This document shows, piece after piece, positions 23,141 to 31,079 of a stretch of DNA of 36,023 bases. The notes under the pieces are model-generated. The model was not told where the DNA came from. It was given only the letters and a program-made list of their open reading frames with translations, and did not search any database. The translations under genes were made by a program, and so were the position numbers. Origin of the DNA: Butyricicoccus_A sp963620595 (lineage in GTDB: Bacteria; Bacillota; Clostridia; Oscillospirales; Butyricicoccaceae); assembly GCA_963620595.1 (NCBI GenBank), contig CAVFAY010000026.1, positions 1 through 36,023 of the forward strand. Reading direction: 5' to 3'. The stretch's first letter is position 1. The number at the start of each line of letters is the position of its first letter.

Positions 23141-24322
23141 ATGTCGATTCGTGAAAGACTGTCCGGCAACGAAGCGGTTGCCTATGCAATGAAGCAGATC
23201 AATCCGGATGTTATGGGTGCTTTCCCGATCACCCCGTCCACAGAAATCCCGCAGTATTTTGCCCAGTATGTGGCAAACGGCGAGGTTGATACCGAATACG
23301 TCACGGTTGAGTCGGAGCACTCCTCCATGTCCACCTGTATCGGCGCTGCCGCTGCCGGTGCACGTGCCATCACCGCAACATCTTCCTGCGGTCTGGCTCT
23401 GATGTGGGAGCTGCTGTACGTGGCTTCTTCCTCTCGTCTGCCGATCACGCTGGCACTGGTAACCCGTGCCCTGACCGGCCCAATCAACATCAACAATGAC
23501 CATTCCGATGCTATGGGTGCTCGTGATGCCGGTTGGATTCAGCTGTTCGCAGAAAACAACCAGGAAGCATATGACAACTATATCCAGTGTATGCCGATCA
23601 GTGAGAACTCAGACGTTCGCCTGCCGATCATGGCATGTCAGGACGGCTTCATCACCTCCCACGCCGTAGAAAACATTGATCTGGAGACCGATGAGATGGT
23701 CAAGAACTTTGTTGGTGCCTACAATCCGGAGAACTACCTGCTCAAGCACGAGAATCCGCTGGCTGTCGGTCCGTATGGCATCTCTCCGTACTACATGGAG
23801 GCAAAGGTTGCACAGGCAAATGCCATGAAGAATGCCAAGAAGGTCATTCTGGAGGTTGGCAAGAAGTTCGGTGACATCACCGGTCGTTACTACGGCTTCT
23901 TTGAAGCATACAAGATGGAAGACGCAGAGACCGCTGTCGTTCTGATCGGCTCCTCTGCCGGCACCGCTCGTGAGACGGTTGACGAGCTGCGCGCACAGGG
24001 CCGCAAGGTCGGTATGATTAAGGTTCGTGTATTCCGTCCGTTCCCGTTTGAAGAAATTGCAGAAGCTCTGTCCGGCTGCAAGGCTGTTGCTGTTCTGGAT
24101 AAGGACGAGAGCTTCTCCGCTGCCGGCGGCCCGCTGTTTGCAGAGACCCGCAGCGCGATGTATGATCTGGATAATCGTCCGAAGGCAATCAACTATGTAT
24201 ACGGTCTGGGCGGCAGAGACTTCCGCGTAGAAGACTGCACATACATTTTTGATGAGCTGGACAAGATCGTAGAGACTGGCAAGACCGGCGAGGTTTACCG
24301 CCACATCGGACAGAGGGAGTAA
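23141..24322 (+). CDS. porA: 2-oxoacid:ferredoxin oxidoreductase, alpha subunit
   Basis: 393 residues. The pyrimidine-binding domain has FPITPSTEIPQYFAQY and VESEHSSMSTCIGAAAAGARA, where the Glu activates TPP. The C-terminal domain carries SSAGTARETVDELRAQGRKVG and VRVFRPFPFEEI. AAGGAGGAGAAG precedes the ATG. Codon use is strongly biased (CTG, CCG, CGT, GGC/GGT), suggesting high expression. With the beta subunit it forms the TPP active site that oxidatively decarboxylates a 2-oxoacid to acyl-CoA, or runs in reverse with reduced ferredoxin. The family includes enzymes for pyruvate, 2-oxoisovalerate and other branched oxoacids; the upstream Ile T-box favours a branched-chain link. Confidence 0.9.
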   Translation: MSIRERLSGNEAVAYAMKQINPDVMGAFPITPSTEIPQYFAQYVANGEVDTEYVTVESEHSSMSTCIGAAAAGARAITATSSCGLALMWELLYVASSSRLPITLALVTRALTGPININNDHSDAMGARDAGWIQLFAENNQEAYDNYIQCMPISENSDVRLPIMACQDGFITSHAVENIDLETDEMVKNFVGAYNPENYLLKHENPLAVGPYGISPYYMEAKVAQANAMKNAKKVILEVGKKFGDITGRYYGFFEAYKMEDAETAVVLIGSSAGTARETVDELRAQGRKVGMIKVRVFRPFPFEEIAEALSGCKAVAVLDKDESFSAAGGPLFAETRSAMYDLDNRPKAINYVYGLGGRDFRVEDCTYIFDELDKIVETGKTGEVYRHIGQRE

Positions 24323-24328
24323 TAGACC

Positions 24329-25258
24329 ATGGCATATAGTTTGAAAGAACAGTTATCGAAAGAAGAGCGCTTTGTCGGCGGTCATCGTCTGTGTGCCGGC
24401 TGCGGCGCAGGCATCACCGTTCGCGCTGTCCTGCGTGCACTGGAGCCGGAGGACAAGGCAGTAATCACCAATGCAACCGGCTGTCTGGAGGTCTCCTCCT
24501 TCCTGTATCCGTACACTGCATACACGGACAGCTACATTCACTGTGCATTTGAAAACGCAGCTGCTACCTGCGGCGGCGTAGAGGCAGCATACAATGTCCT
24601 CAAGCGCAAGGGCAAGATTCAGGACAACTTCAAGTTCATCACCTTCGGCGGCGATGGCGGCACCTATGACATTGGCTTCCAGTCTCTGTCCGGTGCGATG
24701 GAGCGCGGTCATGACATGGTATATGTCTGCTACGACAACGAAGCATACATGAACACCGGCATCCAGCGTTCCTCTTCTACCCCGCGTTTCACTGACGCCA
24801 CCACCACACCGGTCGGCAAGGTGTCCTACGGCAAGAAGCAGAACAAGAAGGATCTGACCGAAATCATGGCAGCACACAACATCCCGTATGCTGCACAGAC
24901 AACATTCCTGGGCAACTTCCGCGATCTGCACGAGAAGGCACACAAGGCAATTTACACCGAGGGTGCTTGCTTCCTCAACGTCATGAGCCCGTGTCCGCGC
25001 GGCTGGCGTTTCCAGGCGCAGGATATGGCAGAAATCTGCAAGCTCGCTGTTGAGACCTGTGCATGGCCGCTGTACGAAGTTGTCGAGGGCGAATGGCATC
25101 TGACTTACATGCCGAAGAAGAAGCTCCCGATTGAAGAGTACATGTCCAAGCAGGGTCGCTTTAAGCACTGCTTCAAGCCGGGCAACGAGTGGATGATTGA
25201 AGAAGCACAGAAGTACGTTGACGAGAAGTGGGAAAAGCTGCTCGCAAAGTGCAAGTAA
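24329..25258 (+). CDS. porB: 2-oxoacid:ferredoxin oxidoreductase, beta (TPP-binding) subunit
   Basis: 309 residues. HRLCAGCGAGITVRAVLRAL and GCLEVSSFLYPYTAY are typical of the beta subunit. The TPP/Mg motif is GGDGGTYDIGFQSLSGA followed by YDNEAYMNTGIQRS (GDG...NxxY). The C-terminal MSPCPRGWRF segment is also characteristic. An AGGGAGTAATAGACC site precedes the ATG 6 bp after alpha. Codon use is as biased as in alpha. It is the last gene of the operon and a strong terminator follows. Confidence 0.92.
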   Translation: MAYSLKEQLSKEERFVGGHRLCAGCGAGITVRAVLRALEPEDKAVITNATGCLEVSSFLYPYTAYTDSYIHCAFENAAATCGGVEAAYNVLKRKGKIQDNFKFITFGGDGGTYDIGFQSLSGAMERGHDMVYVCYDNEAYMNTGIQRSSSTPRFTDATTTPVGKVSYGKKQNKKDLTEIMAAHNIPYAAQTTFLGNFRDLHEKAHKAIYTEGACFLNVMSPCPRGWRFQAQDMAEICKLAVETCAWPLYEVVEGEWHLTYMPKKKLPIEEYMSKQGRFKHCFKPGNEWMIEEAQKYVDEKWEKLLAKCK

Positions 25259-25285
25259 TCGCCTGATTCTCTTTAATTATCATAG

Positions 25286-25328
25286 AAAAAGACAGTCCGA
25301 ACATGATGTTCGGGCTGTCTTTGTTTTT
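25286..25328. terminator. Bidirectional terminator between the oxidoreductase operon and the DUF368 gene
   Basis: AAAGACAGTCCGAACAT pairs with ATGTTCGGGCTGTCTTT (about 25288-25304 and 25305-25322; one mismatch-tolerant G-T) with T-rich flanks on both sides. It ends the plus-strand operon and the convergent minus-strand gene. Confidence 0.88.
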
Positions 25329-25351
25329 GCCTGTATATAGCAGATAATATT

Positions 25352-26233
25352 TCAATCTCCATGCTTCTCGCTTTGTTCCTTGAACCACTGCATCCCCAAT
25401 ACCAGCGCCAGTCCGACAAGTATCGCAATGAGTTGGAAATTGCCCAACCCCAGCGGTGCCTGCTGTACATGCAGCGTTGTCGGTCCCATGACAATCGCAT
25501 AAAACGAGCCAATCATCATGCCTAAAATCATGTAAATGGTCTGCGGACGATAGTTTTCTAAGCAAACCTTGATGAGCTTAACCACGGACACTGCACCTGT
25601 GAGCACGCCAACTCCAAAGAACATCAAGCTCGGGACATACGACAAATCCAGTCCCAAAAAACCCCGCACTGCCGTGATGACGGGGATATATGCGCCAAAA
25701 ATCAGCAGCAGGGTGGAACCGGAAATGCCCGGCAGAAACATGGCGGAAATCGCAACCATACCAATCAAAAACAGCTTAACGCCAAGCCCAATAGAAAATT
25801 GACTCAAATCCATGACAGCACTGCCCATCTGTCCATTCAGCCAAGTAATTCCCGCCACAACGGCAATGCCGATCACGCAGAATATCATGCCCTTTGCGGC
25901 CTGCCGGATGCTGTTCTTTTCCTCTTTGACAATCAGTGGGATTGCTCCTGCAATAAATCCGATGAACAATGAGCTGACCGTATAAATATGGTTTTCAAAC
26001 AGCGCGGAAAGGACAAGAACAGCAGAAATCATACCAATTGCCCAGCCAACGCCCAGTTTGATGAGATAGCGCAGGGACTCCGCCTTGCTTTCTCTCGTTC
26101 CAAACGCAAGATTATGGATGGAGCGGATAAAGCGATCATAAAATCCCATGATAAAGGCTACCGTTCCGCCGGATACGCCCGGTACGCTGTCCGCCAGTGC
26201 CATGCAAAATCCATTGATACCTTCTTTTATCAT
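25352..26233 (-). CDS. DUF368 membrane protein, probable undecaprenyl-phosphate translocase
   Basis: 293 residues with about eight membrane helices. The family signature near the N-terminus is FCMALADSVPGVSGGTVAFI, and a second, internally repeated motif is FLPGISGSTLLLIFGAY. GGGAGG lies 8 nt before the ATG. DUF368 (PopT) proteins have been shown in other bacteria to return undecaprenyl phosphate to the cytoplasmic side of the membrane for reuse in wall synthesis; the function here is by family. A weak promoter (TACAAT -10 about 26265-26270 on the minus strand) may drive it separately from the EamA gene upstream. Confidence 0.88.
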   Translation of the reverse strand: MIKEGINGFCMALADSVPGVSGGTVAFIMGFYDRFIRSIHNLAFGTRESKAESLRYLIKLGVGWAIGMISAVLVLSALFENHIYTVSSLFIGFIAGAIPLIVKEEKNSIRQAAKGMIFCVIGIAVVAGITWLNGQMGSAVMDLSQFSIGLGVKLFLIGMVAISAMFLPGISGSTLLLIFGAYIPVITAVRGFLGLDLSYVPSLMFFGVGVLTGAVSVVKLIKVCLENYRPQTIYMILGMMIGSFYAIVMGPTTLHVQQAPLGLGNFQLIAILVGLALVLGMQWFKEQSEKHGD

Positions 26234-26327
26234 AGAAAAGACCTCCCGTTTCTTTCATGTGGTCATTGTACCAAGCCACATTAAACAAACAGAAGGTTCT
26301 TTTCTAAACAAATCCTAAACGATAAAA

Positions 26328-27194
26328 CTATACAATGACAAGCAGGAGTGTTCCCGCAATGATGCAGACCAATCCGCATACCGCTTTTTTGGACAGTCTT
26401 TCATGAAATACCAGCCAAGAGAACACGATAGTGACTAAAATACTCAATTTATCTATCGGAACGACGGCGCTCGCCGGACCTTCCTGCAATGCCCGATAAT
26501 AGCACAGCCACGAGGCACCGGTTGCCAGACCGGACAGCAGGATAAACCACAGTTCACTCTTGTCTGTCTTGCCAATCTGACGATATTTCCCCGTGACGCC
26601 GACCATCATCCACGCCATAACAAGAACGACTGTGGTTCGGATGGCGGTTCCCAAATTGGAATCCAATCCTTCGATGCCGATTTTTCCCAAAATTGCCGTC
26701 AAACTGGCAAATACCGCAGAGAGCACCGCATAAATCAGCCAGCTGTTCTTGTACTTTTTCTTGTGTAAATCGTTCTGCTTTTTGGCAATCATGAGCAGCG
26801 TGCCCGCACCGATCAAGACAACAGCCACCGCTTTCGCAGCGCTCAAACCCTCTCGCAAAAAGATCAGCGCGAGAAGAATTGTCAGTACGGTACTGGATTT
26901 ATCAATCGGCACGACTTTATTGACATCACCGAGCTGCAGCGCATGGAAATAACACAGCCACGAAGCACCGGTTGCCAGACCCGACAGCACAAGAAACAGC
27001 ATCGTCTTTCCGTCAATTTGTGTGATGCCCGCCGCACTTCCGGTGAGCAGTACCATGACCCAAGAAAACAACAAGACCACAATGGTTCGGATCGCCGTTG
27101 CCACATCAGAATCTGTCTTTTTGATACCGCATTTGGCTAGAATTGCCGTAATACCGGCAAAAAATGCCGAGCCGACCGCATATACCATCCACAC
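26328..27194 (-). CDS. EamA/DMT-family transporter
   Basis: 288 residues from GTG at 27194, chosen because AGGAGG lies 7-8 nt upstream; an ATG two codons later is the alternative. There are ten membrane helices in two halves, each an EamA domain: AGITAILAKCGIKK...GLATGASWLCYFHALQ...VVPIDK and ASLTAILGKIGIEG...GLATGASWLCYYRALQ...VVPIDK. The two halves are unusually alike, also at DNA level (about 26499-26540 and 26954-26990 nearly match). Members export or import amino acids, nucleosides or other metabolites; the substrate is unknown. It starts 11 bp after the response regulator and so belongs to the two-component operon. Confidence 0.85.
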   Translation of the reverse strand: MWMVYAVGSAFFAGITAILAKCGIKKTDSDVATAIRTIVVLLFSWVMVLLTGSAAGITQIDGKTMLFLVLSGLATGASWLCYFHALQLGDVNKVVPIDKSSTVLTILLALIFLREGLSAAKAVAVVLIGAGTLLMIAKKQNDLHKKKYKNSWLIYAVLSAVFASLTAILGKIGIEGLDSNLGTAIRTTVVLVMAWMMVGVTGKYRQIGKTDKSELWFILLSGLATGASWLCYYRALQEGPASAVVPIDKLSILVTIVFSWLVFHERLSKKAVCGLVCIIAGTLLLVIV

Positions 27195-27205
27195 AACTCT
27201 TCCTC

Positions 27206-27916
27206 CTATAGATTTAACCGATAACCGGCACCCCACACCGTTTCTAAGATTTTAGGATTTTTGCTGTCATCTTCGATCTTCTCCCGAATGCGGTTGATAT
27301 GTACCATGACAGTCGCGCTGTCTCCCACATAATCATAGCCCCATATTTTTTCAAACAGCTGTTCTTTTGAGAATACTCGATTGGGATTCACTGCCAAAAA
27401 TTTCAGCAGTTCAAATTCCCGATGCGGCATCTTGATTTCTTTTCCTTTTTTATATACCTTCCAGCTGTTGACCTGAACGATCACGTCCTGCACATGGATT
27501 TCTTCCGGTTCCTTTTTCTCGTGAGATGTACCTTTGCTTGTCAAGCGCTCATACTGCCGCAGATTGGCATGAACTCTCGCCACCAGCTCCGCCGGATCAA
27601 ACGGTTTGGCAATATAATCATCTGCACCGAGTCCCAAGCCGCGGATTTTATCCAGAGATTCTGTTCGCGCTGTCACCATCAAAATCGGAATGTCCACCTC
27701 TTCTCGAATCTCCTTGCAGACATCGTATCCGCTCTTTCCTGGCAGCATCAAATCCAGCAAAATCAGATCAAATACCGTTTTTGCCAGCTTGTTTTTTACT
27801 TGTGTTCCGTCCGCAATGGTTTCTGTCTGAAAACCCGCCGCCTGCAAATAAGCTTCTTCTATCATCTGAATGTCTTCATCATCTTCTACAATCAATATTT
27901 TTTTGGTTTGTGCCAT
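27206..27916 (-). CDS. OmpR/PhoB-family response regulator (second system)
   Basis: 236 residues from the ATG at 27916, with AAAAGGAG 9 nt upstream inside the end of the kinase gene. The receiver domain has EDDED (11-15), phospho-acceptor Asp55 in LILLDLMLPG, Thr82 and Lys104 in IAKPFD. The winged-helix output domain (about 130-232) has MPHREFELLKFLAVNPN and VMVHINRIREKIEDD. It lies between the kinase and the EamA transporter in one operon, so it may control that transporter or its own operon. Confidence 0.94.
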   Translation of the reverse strand: MAQTKKILIVEDDEDIQMIEEAYLQAAGFQTETIADGTQVKNKLAKTVFDLILLDLMLPGKSGYDVCKEIREEVDIPILMVTARTESLDKIRGLGLGADDYIAKPFDPAELVARVHANLRQYERLTSKGTSHEKKEPEEIHVQDVIVQVNSWKVYKKGKEIKMPHREFELLKFLAVNPNRVFSKEQLFEKIWGYDYVGDSATVMVHINRIREKIEDDSKNPKILETVWGAGYRLNL

Positions 27917-27920
27917 GCCG

Positions 27921-29060
27921 TCACACTCCTTTTGGCAATCGGATATATATCGCCAATCCCGCTTCATTTTTTGCCCAGACCTGTCCGCCCATCGACTCTA
28001 TAAGATTTTTGACGATATACAAGCCCAGTCCGTTTCCTTCTTTTTTCTTTCTCGATGCATCTGTCCGATAAAATTCGGTAAAGATGCTCGCCAATTTTTC
28101 TTCCGGCACACCCTGTCCATTGTCCGCAAACCGAAGCAGCACCTCTTGTTCGGTTTCTTTTCCGGAAATGCTGATCTGTATCGGCTGTACCTCCGCATAT
28201 TTCCTGCTGTTTTCCAGCAGATTATCAAAAATGCGGTGCATTTGTTCCCGGTCAATCCGAACACTTTCCATATCCTGTGGCAGTTCTTCTATCCACTCGA
28301 CCGGTTCTCCCTGTTCGCGTTTTTCTTCAATATACGTTGACATCCAATCAAACAGATTGGTTTTTTGCAGGTGCAGCGGCATATTTCCTGTCTCCAGCTT
28401 TGACAGCTCAAACAACTGCGTGAGCAGCCTATTCATCTCTTCGGTTCTCCGATATGCCATTTGAAGAAATTTGTTCTGCTGTTCTCCCCTCACAACACCG
28501 TCCAAGATGCCTTTGATGCTTCCGCGGATCGCGGTGAGCGGCGTGCGGAGATCATGAGAAATTCCCGCAATCATTTCCGTTCTCGATGTTTCATATGCTT
28601 TATTTTTTTCGCGTTCCGCCAAGATGTGCGCCTGCATCTGATTAAACGCATGACAAATGTCTTCAAATTCTTCCTCTCCGCGATAGGCAATGTCTTGTGT
28701 CAAGTCATTATCCCGGATTCGCTGCGCGCCTTGCTCCAAAGCATTTAATGGCTTCATGATTTGGCTCGCCAGCTTTCCGGTAAAAAACAGACTGACGGCA
28801 ACCCATACACCCGCGCAGACCAAAATATCTATCAAAAGCAGGACATAAAACGACTGCTGATGTACTGTCCATTGTTTTAACAACTCTCCCATATCCGCTG
28901 TTGCCGCCATCGTCTGCATAGACAGCTGCCATTCCTGTTCAATGGATTCCCAATATAATTTTATCACACCGATATTGATGAGACCGACCAGCGCAATGGT
29001 CACGAAAATCATCCATGCATTGGCAATAAAAATCCGTGTTTTTACCGTTTGTCTTTTCAT
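27921..29060 (-). CDS. Sensor histidine kinase (second system)
   Basis: 379 residues. Two membrane helices (about 12-36 and 71-93) frame a short extracytoplasmic loop of about 35 residues. A HAMP linker (KPLNALEQGAQRI...) follows, then the phospho-acceptor box ISHDLRTPLTAIRG with His169, N-box FDNLLENSRKYA, G1 box DNGQGVP and G2 box GNGLGLYIVKNL. All catalytic motifs are intact. The small sensing loop suggests that it detects a signal in or at the membrane. The minus-strand promoter is probably TTCGCC-18-TATAAT (29130-29101). The regulator ATG lies 4 bp after its stop. Confidence 0.94.
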   Translation of the reverse strand: MKRQTVKTRIFIANAWMIFVTIALVGLINIGVIKLYWESIEQEWQLSMQTMAATADMGELLKQWTVHQQSFYVLLLIDILVCAGVWVAVSLFFTGKLASQIMKPLNALEQGAQRIRDNDLTQDIAYRGEEEFEDICHAFNQMQAHILAEREKNKAYETSRTEMIAGISHDLRTPLTAIRGSIKGILDGVVRGEQQNKFLQMAYRRTEEMNRLLTQLFELSKLETGNMPLHLQKTNLFDWMSTYIEEKREQGEPVEWIEELPQDMESVRIDREQMHRIFDNLLENSRKYAEVQPIQISISGKETEQEVLLRFADNGQGVPEEKLASIFTEFYRTDASRKKKEGNGLGLYIVKNLIESMGGQVWAKNEAGLAIYIRLPKGV

Positions 29061-29160
29061 TTGCCGAACCTCGCATTGCCGTATTTTTGCTTTGATCTTT
29101 ATTATATCACGAGAGATGCTCTTTGGCGAATTTTCAGACGCTTTTTATGCCATTTCTCCA

Positions 29161-29189
29161 TTGCAAACCTGTGTCAAATGCGCTATGAT
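29161..29189 (+). promoter_or_regulatory. Promoter of the homoserine dehydrogenase gene
   Basis: -35 TTGCAA (29161-29166), 17-bp spacer, -10 TATGAT (29184-29189), start near 29196. Confidence 0.65.
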
Positions 29190-29237
29190 AAACAAGAACT
29201 GGTATTTTTCGATTAAAAAAGTAAGGTGATAGATTCT

Positions 29238-30521
29238 ATGTCAAACAAACCGATTCACATTGCTCTGCTCGGTCTGGGCACCGTTGGCACCGGCGTATAC
29301 AAATTATTATCCATGCGTGCTGACGAAATGCCGCAAATCGCAGGTGCACCGATTGAAATTTCTCATATTCTCGTGCGCGATGCATCTAAGCCGCGCTCTG
29401 GTGTCGAAACCGCTCTGCTGACCGACCGCTGGGAGGATATTCTCTCCGACCCGGAGGTCTCCATTATCATTGAACTGATGGGCGGCATCGAACCGGCGCA
29501 CACGTATATCAAACAGGCGCTGGAAGCCAACAAAAATGTTGTCACGGCAAACAAAGATCTGATTGCGGTGCACGGCGGCGAACTGCTCGATCTCGCCAAA
29601 GAACACCACTGCGATTTGCAGTTCGAGGCATCAGTTGCCGGAGCAATTCCGATTATTCACCCACTCAAGCAGGGACTTGCCGGAAATCATATCACAGAGA
29701 TTATGGGTATTGTCAACGGCACGACCAACTATATTCTCACCCGCATGACAGAGGACGGTATGGAGTTCTCTGAAGCTCTGGAAAAAGCGACCGAGCTTGG
29801 CTATGCCGAAGCGGATCCGACCGCAGATATTGAAGGCTATGACGCAGGACGCAAAGTTGCGATTATGGCATCTATTGCCTTTCATTCCCGCGTGACCTTT
29901 GACGATGTATTCACGGAAGGCATTACAAATATTCAGGCGCGCGACATTCGCTACGCAAAGGAAATGGGCAAGGCCGTCAAGCTGTTAGGCGTTGCCTGCA
30001 ACACCGATGAAGGCATTGAAGTCCGCGTGCATCCGATGCTGATTCCGGATTCTCATCCGCTCGCTACTGTCAACAATGCCTTCAACGCCGTCTTTGTTCA
30101 CGGCGATGCCTTGGATGATGCGATGTTTATGGGACGCGGTGCAGGTGAGTTGCCGACCGCTTCTGCCGTCACCGGTGATATTATCGACACCACCCGCAAC
30201 ATTCAGATGCACTGCACCGGACGCATCGGCTGCACCTGCTACAAATCTCTGCCCATCAAAAAGATGGAGGACATCAAGAGCAAATACTATCTGCGTTTGG
30301 AAGTTGAAGATCGCATGGGCGTTCTCGCCGGTGTATCCGGTGTGCTGGGCAACAATGGCGTCAGCATCTCTCAGGTACTGCAGAAGCCGTCTGACACCGA
30401 TTCTGCGGAACTGGTTGTCATCACGGACACCGTCCGCGAACGCCATATGCGCGACGCTCTGACCATCCTCAGTAATATGAGTATGGTGCATAAAATCGCC
30501 TCGGTCATTCGGGTTTATTAA
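29238..30521 (+). CDS. hom: Homoserine dehydrogenase
   Basis: 427 residues from the ATG at 29238, which has AAGGTG 8 nt upstream; a GTG four codons earlier lies on top of that site. It reduces aspartate semialdehyde to homoserine, the branch point to threonine, methionine and isoleucine. The N-terminal nucleotide-binding motif is LLGLGTVGTGVY. VVTANKDLIAVHG, the catalytic region EASVAGAIPIIHPL and GIVNGTTNYILTRM are present. The C-terminal ACT domain (about 345-427, starting YYLRLEVEDRMGVLAGVSGVL) is the usual site of threonine feedback inhibition. It is a single gene, and no terminator was seen between its stop and the small-RNA promoter 12 bp later. Confidence 0.96.
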   Translation: MSNKPIHIALLGLGTVGTGVYKLLSMRADEMPQIAGAPIEISHILVRDASKPRSGVETALLTDRWEDILSDPEVSIIIELMGGIEPAHTYIKQALEANKNVVTANKDLIAVHGGELLDLAKEHHCDLQFEASVAGAIPIIHPLKQGLAGNHITEIMGIVNGTTNYILTRMTEDGMEFSEALEKATELGYAEADPTADIEGYDAGRKVAIMASIAFHSRVTFDDVFTEGITNIQARDIRYAKEMGKAVKLLGVACNTDEGIEVRVHPMLIPDSHPLATVNNAFNAVFVHGDALDDAMFMGRGAGELPTASAVTGDIIDTTRNIQMHCTGRIGCTCYKSLPIKKMEDIKSKYYLRLEVEDRMGVLAGVSGVLGNNGVSISQVLQKPSDTDSAELVVITDTVRERHMRDALTILSNMSMVHKIASVIRVY

Positions 30522-30533
30522 GGTTTTGGCGGC

Positions 30534-30562
30534 TTGACGGCTTTATATCTGCGTGATATACT
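30534..30562 (+). promoter_or_regulatory. Promoter of the candidate antitoxin RNA
   Basis: -35 TTGACG (30534-30539), 17-bp spacer, -10 TATACT (30557-30562), start near 30569. It is among the better promoters in the window, although no protein gene follows it. Confidence 0.75.
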
Positions 30563-30568
30563 ACAGAT

Positions 30569-30655
30569 AGGCAAAGCTGGAGAAAGTATTGCCATGTGGA
30601 AACACAAAAACGAACCCCTAGCAGGGGCAACTGCTAGGGGTTCTTCTACTTTTAC
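30569..30655 (+). ncRNA. Candidate type I antitoxin RNA (RNA II-like)
   Basis: A strong promoter and a hairpin terminator (30612-30643) define an RNA of about 75-90 nt with no convincing coding content. Its bases 30573-30605 repeat, in direct orientation, 30754-30784. The toxin mRNA is read from the other strand across the second copy, so this RNA is complementary to the toxin start region: 11 consecutive pairs at AAAGCTGGAGA, then CCATG pairing over the start codon, then GGAA and CAC blocks. It also shares the convergent terminator with the toxin mRNA, giving a second pairing region. This matches the par (Fst/RNA II) arrangement known from Enterococcus plasmid pAD1. Confidence 0.65.
30612..30643. 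terminator. Bidirectional terminator shared by antitoxin RNA and toxin mRNA
   Basis: GAACCCCTAGCAG pairs perfectly with CTGCTAGGGGTTC (13 bp) around a 6-nt loop. It is followed by TTCTTCTACTTTT on the plus strand and GTTTTTG on the minus strand. Confidence 0.85.
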
Positions 30656-30687
30656 GGAATAGTCAACCGGGGCTGGTTACCGAAATC

Positions 30688-30774
30688 TTATCTTTTACCG
30701 TTCAGCCACTGAAAGATGTAGGAGGCAACTACACCTGCCACAACGGAAAGAAAAAAGCTGGAGATAGTTTCCAT
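30688..30774 (-). CDS. Candidate type I toxin, 28-aa single-helix membrane peptide
   Basis: The peptide starts METISSFFLS, has a hydrophobic core of about 19 residues (ISSFFLSVVAGVVASYIFQ) and ends WLNGKR. This is the usual plan of Fst/Ldr/TxpA-type toxins: one membrane helix with a charged C-terminus. The ribosome site AAGGGGGG lies 11 nt before the ATG, inside a small GGAAG...CTTCC hairpin that could limit translation. An extended -10 promoter lies upstream at 30860-30833. The start region is complementary to the RNA from 30569-30655. No homology search was possible; it could instead be a harmless small membrane peptide, but the surrounding regulatory layout argues for a toxin. Confidence 0.7.
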   Translation of the reverse strand: METISSFFLSVVAGVVASYIFQWLNGKR

Positions 30775-30832
30775 GCGGAAGCACCCCCCTTCCCGTCACA
30801 AGTATGTACCAAGAAAAGGCGGTAACGACATC

Positions 30833-30860
30833 ATTATACCAGATTTTACAAAAAATACAA
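30833..30860 (-). promoter_or_regulatory. Promoter of the candidate toxin mRNA
   Basis: -35 TTGTAT (30860-30855), 16-bp spacer ending in TGG, -10 TATAAT (30838-30833). It gives a 5' leader of about 50 nt. Confidence 0.7.
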
Positions 30861-30947
30861 TTATCTAATCAATTATGAGTGCTTAACGTTTTCGAGAAAG
30901 CATATTTTACTTACAGATGGGCAAATATGGAAATAATATTAAAGCAA

Positions 30948-31001
30948 CCTCACGAGGGAGCCTGCCCTCTCTGTCGCTCCGCGACATCTCTCCCAGAGGG
31001 A
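30948..31001 (+). repeat. Dispersed intergenic repeat, unit A (copy 2)
   Basis: 54 bp matching the complement of 1048-1101. Shared blocks include CCTCACGAGGGAGCC, GCCCTCTCTGTCGCT and GACATCTCTCCCAGAGGGA. Confidence 0.75.
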
Positions 31002-31021
31002 AAGACAAGTTTCAATTTCAC

Positions 31022-31066
31022 GCAAAAGCAAAATCGCCAAATCCGAAAAATCGGATTTGGCGATTT
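31022..31066 (-). terminator. Terminator of the CooS/ABC-transporter operon
   Basis: A perfect 16-bp stem (31031-31046 with 31051-31066) with a 4-nt loop, followed on the minus strand by TGCTTTTGC. It lies 14 bp after the stop of the ATPase gene. Confidence 0.85.
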
Positions 31067-31079
31067 GTTTTCTATGCAA

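Larger units (their letters stand above)
30573..30784 (+). repeat. Pair of direct repeats bridging antitoxin RNA and toxin start
   Basis: Copies at 30573-30605 and 30754-30784 share AAAGCTGGAGA, AGT, CCATG, GGAA and CAC in order, with a few substitutions and a 2-nt size difference. Because the two RNAs are transcribed in opposite directions, direct repeats make them complementary in trans. Only the two copies are repeats; the bases between hold the terminator and toxin gene. Confidence 0.8.

Noticed and set aside
22260..25258. Naming the oxidoreductase firmly as pyruvate synthase
   Set aside because: Four-subunit enzymes for pyruvate and branched oxoacids share all visible motifs, and the Ile T-box points away from a simple pyruvate role.
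30594..30662. 22-codon frame in the candidate antitoxin RNA (ATG at 30594)
   Set aside because: The ATG is the repeat copy of the toxin start complement and the frame runs through the terminator stem; the RNA function explains the sequence better.
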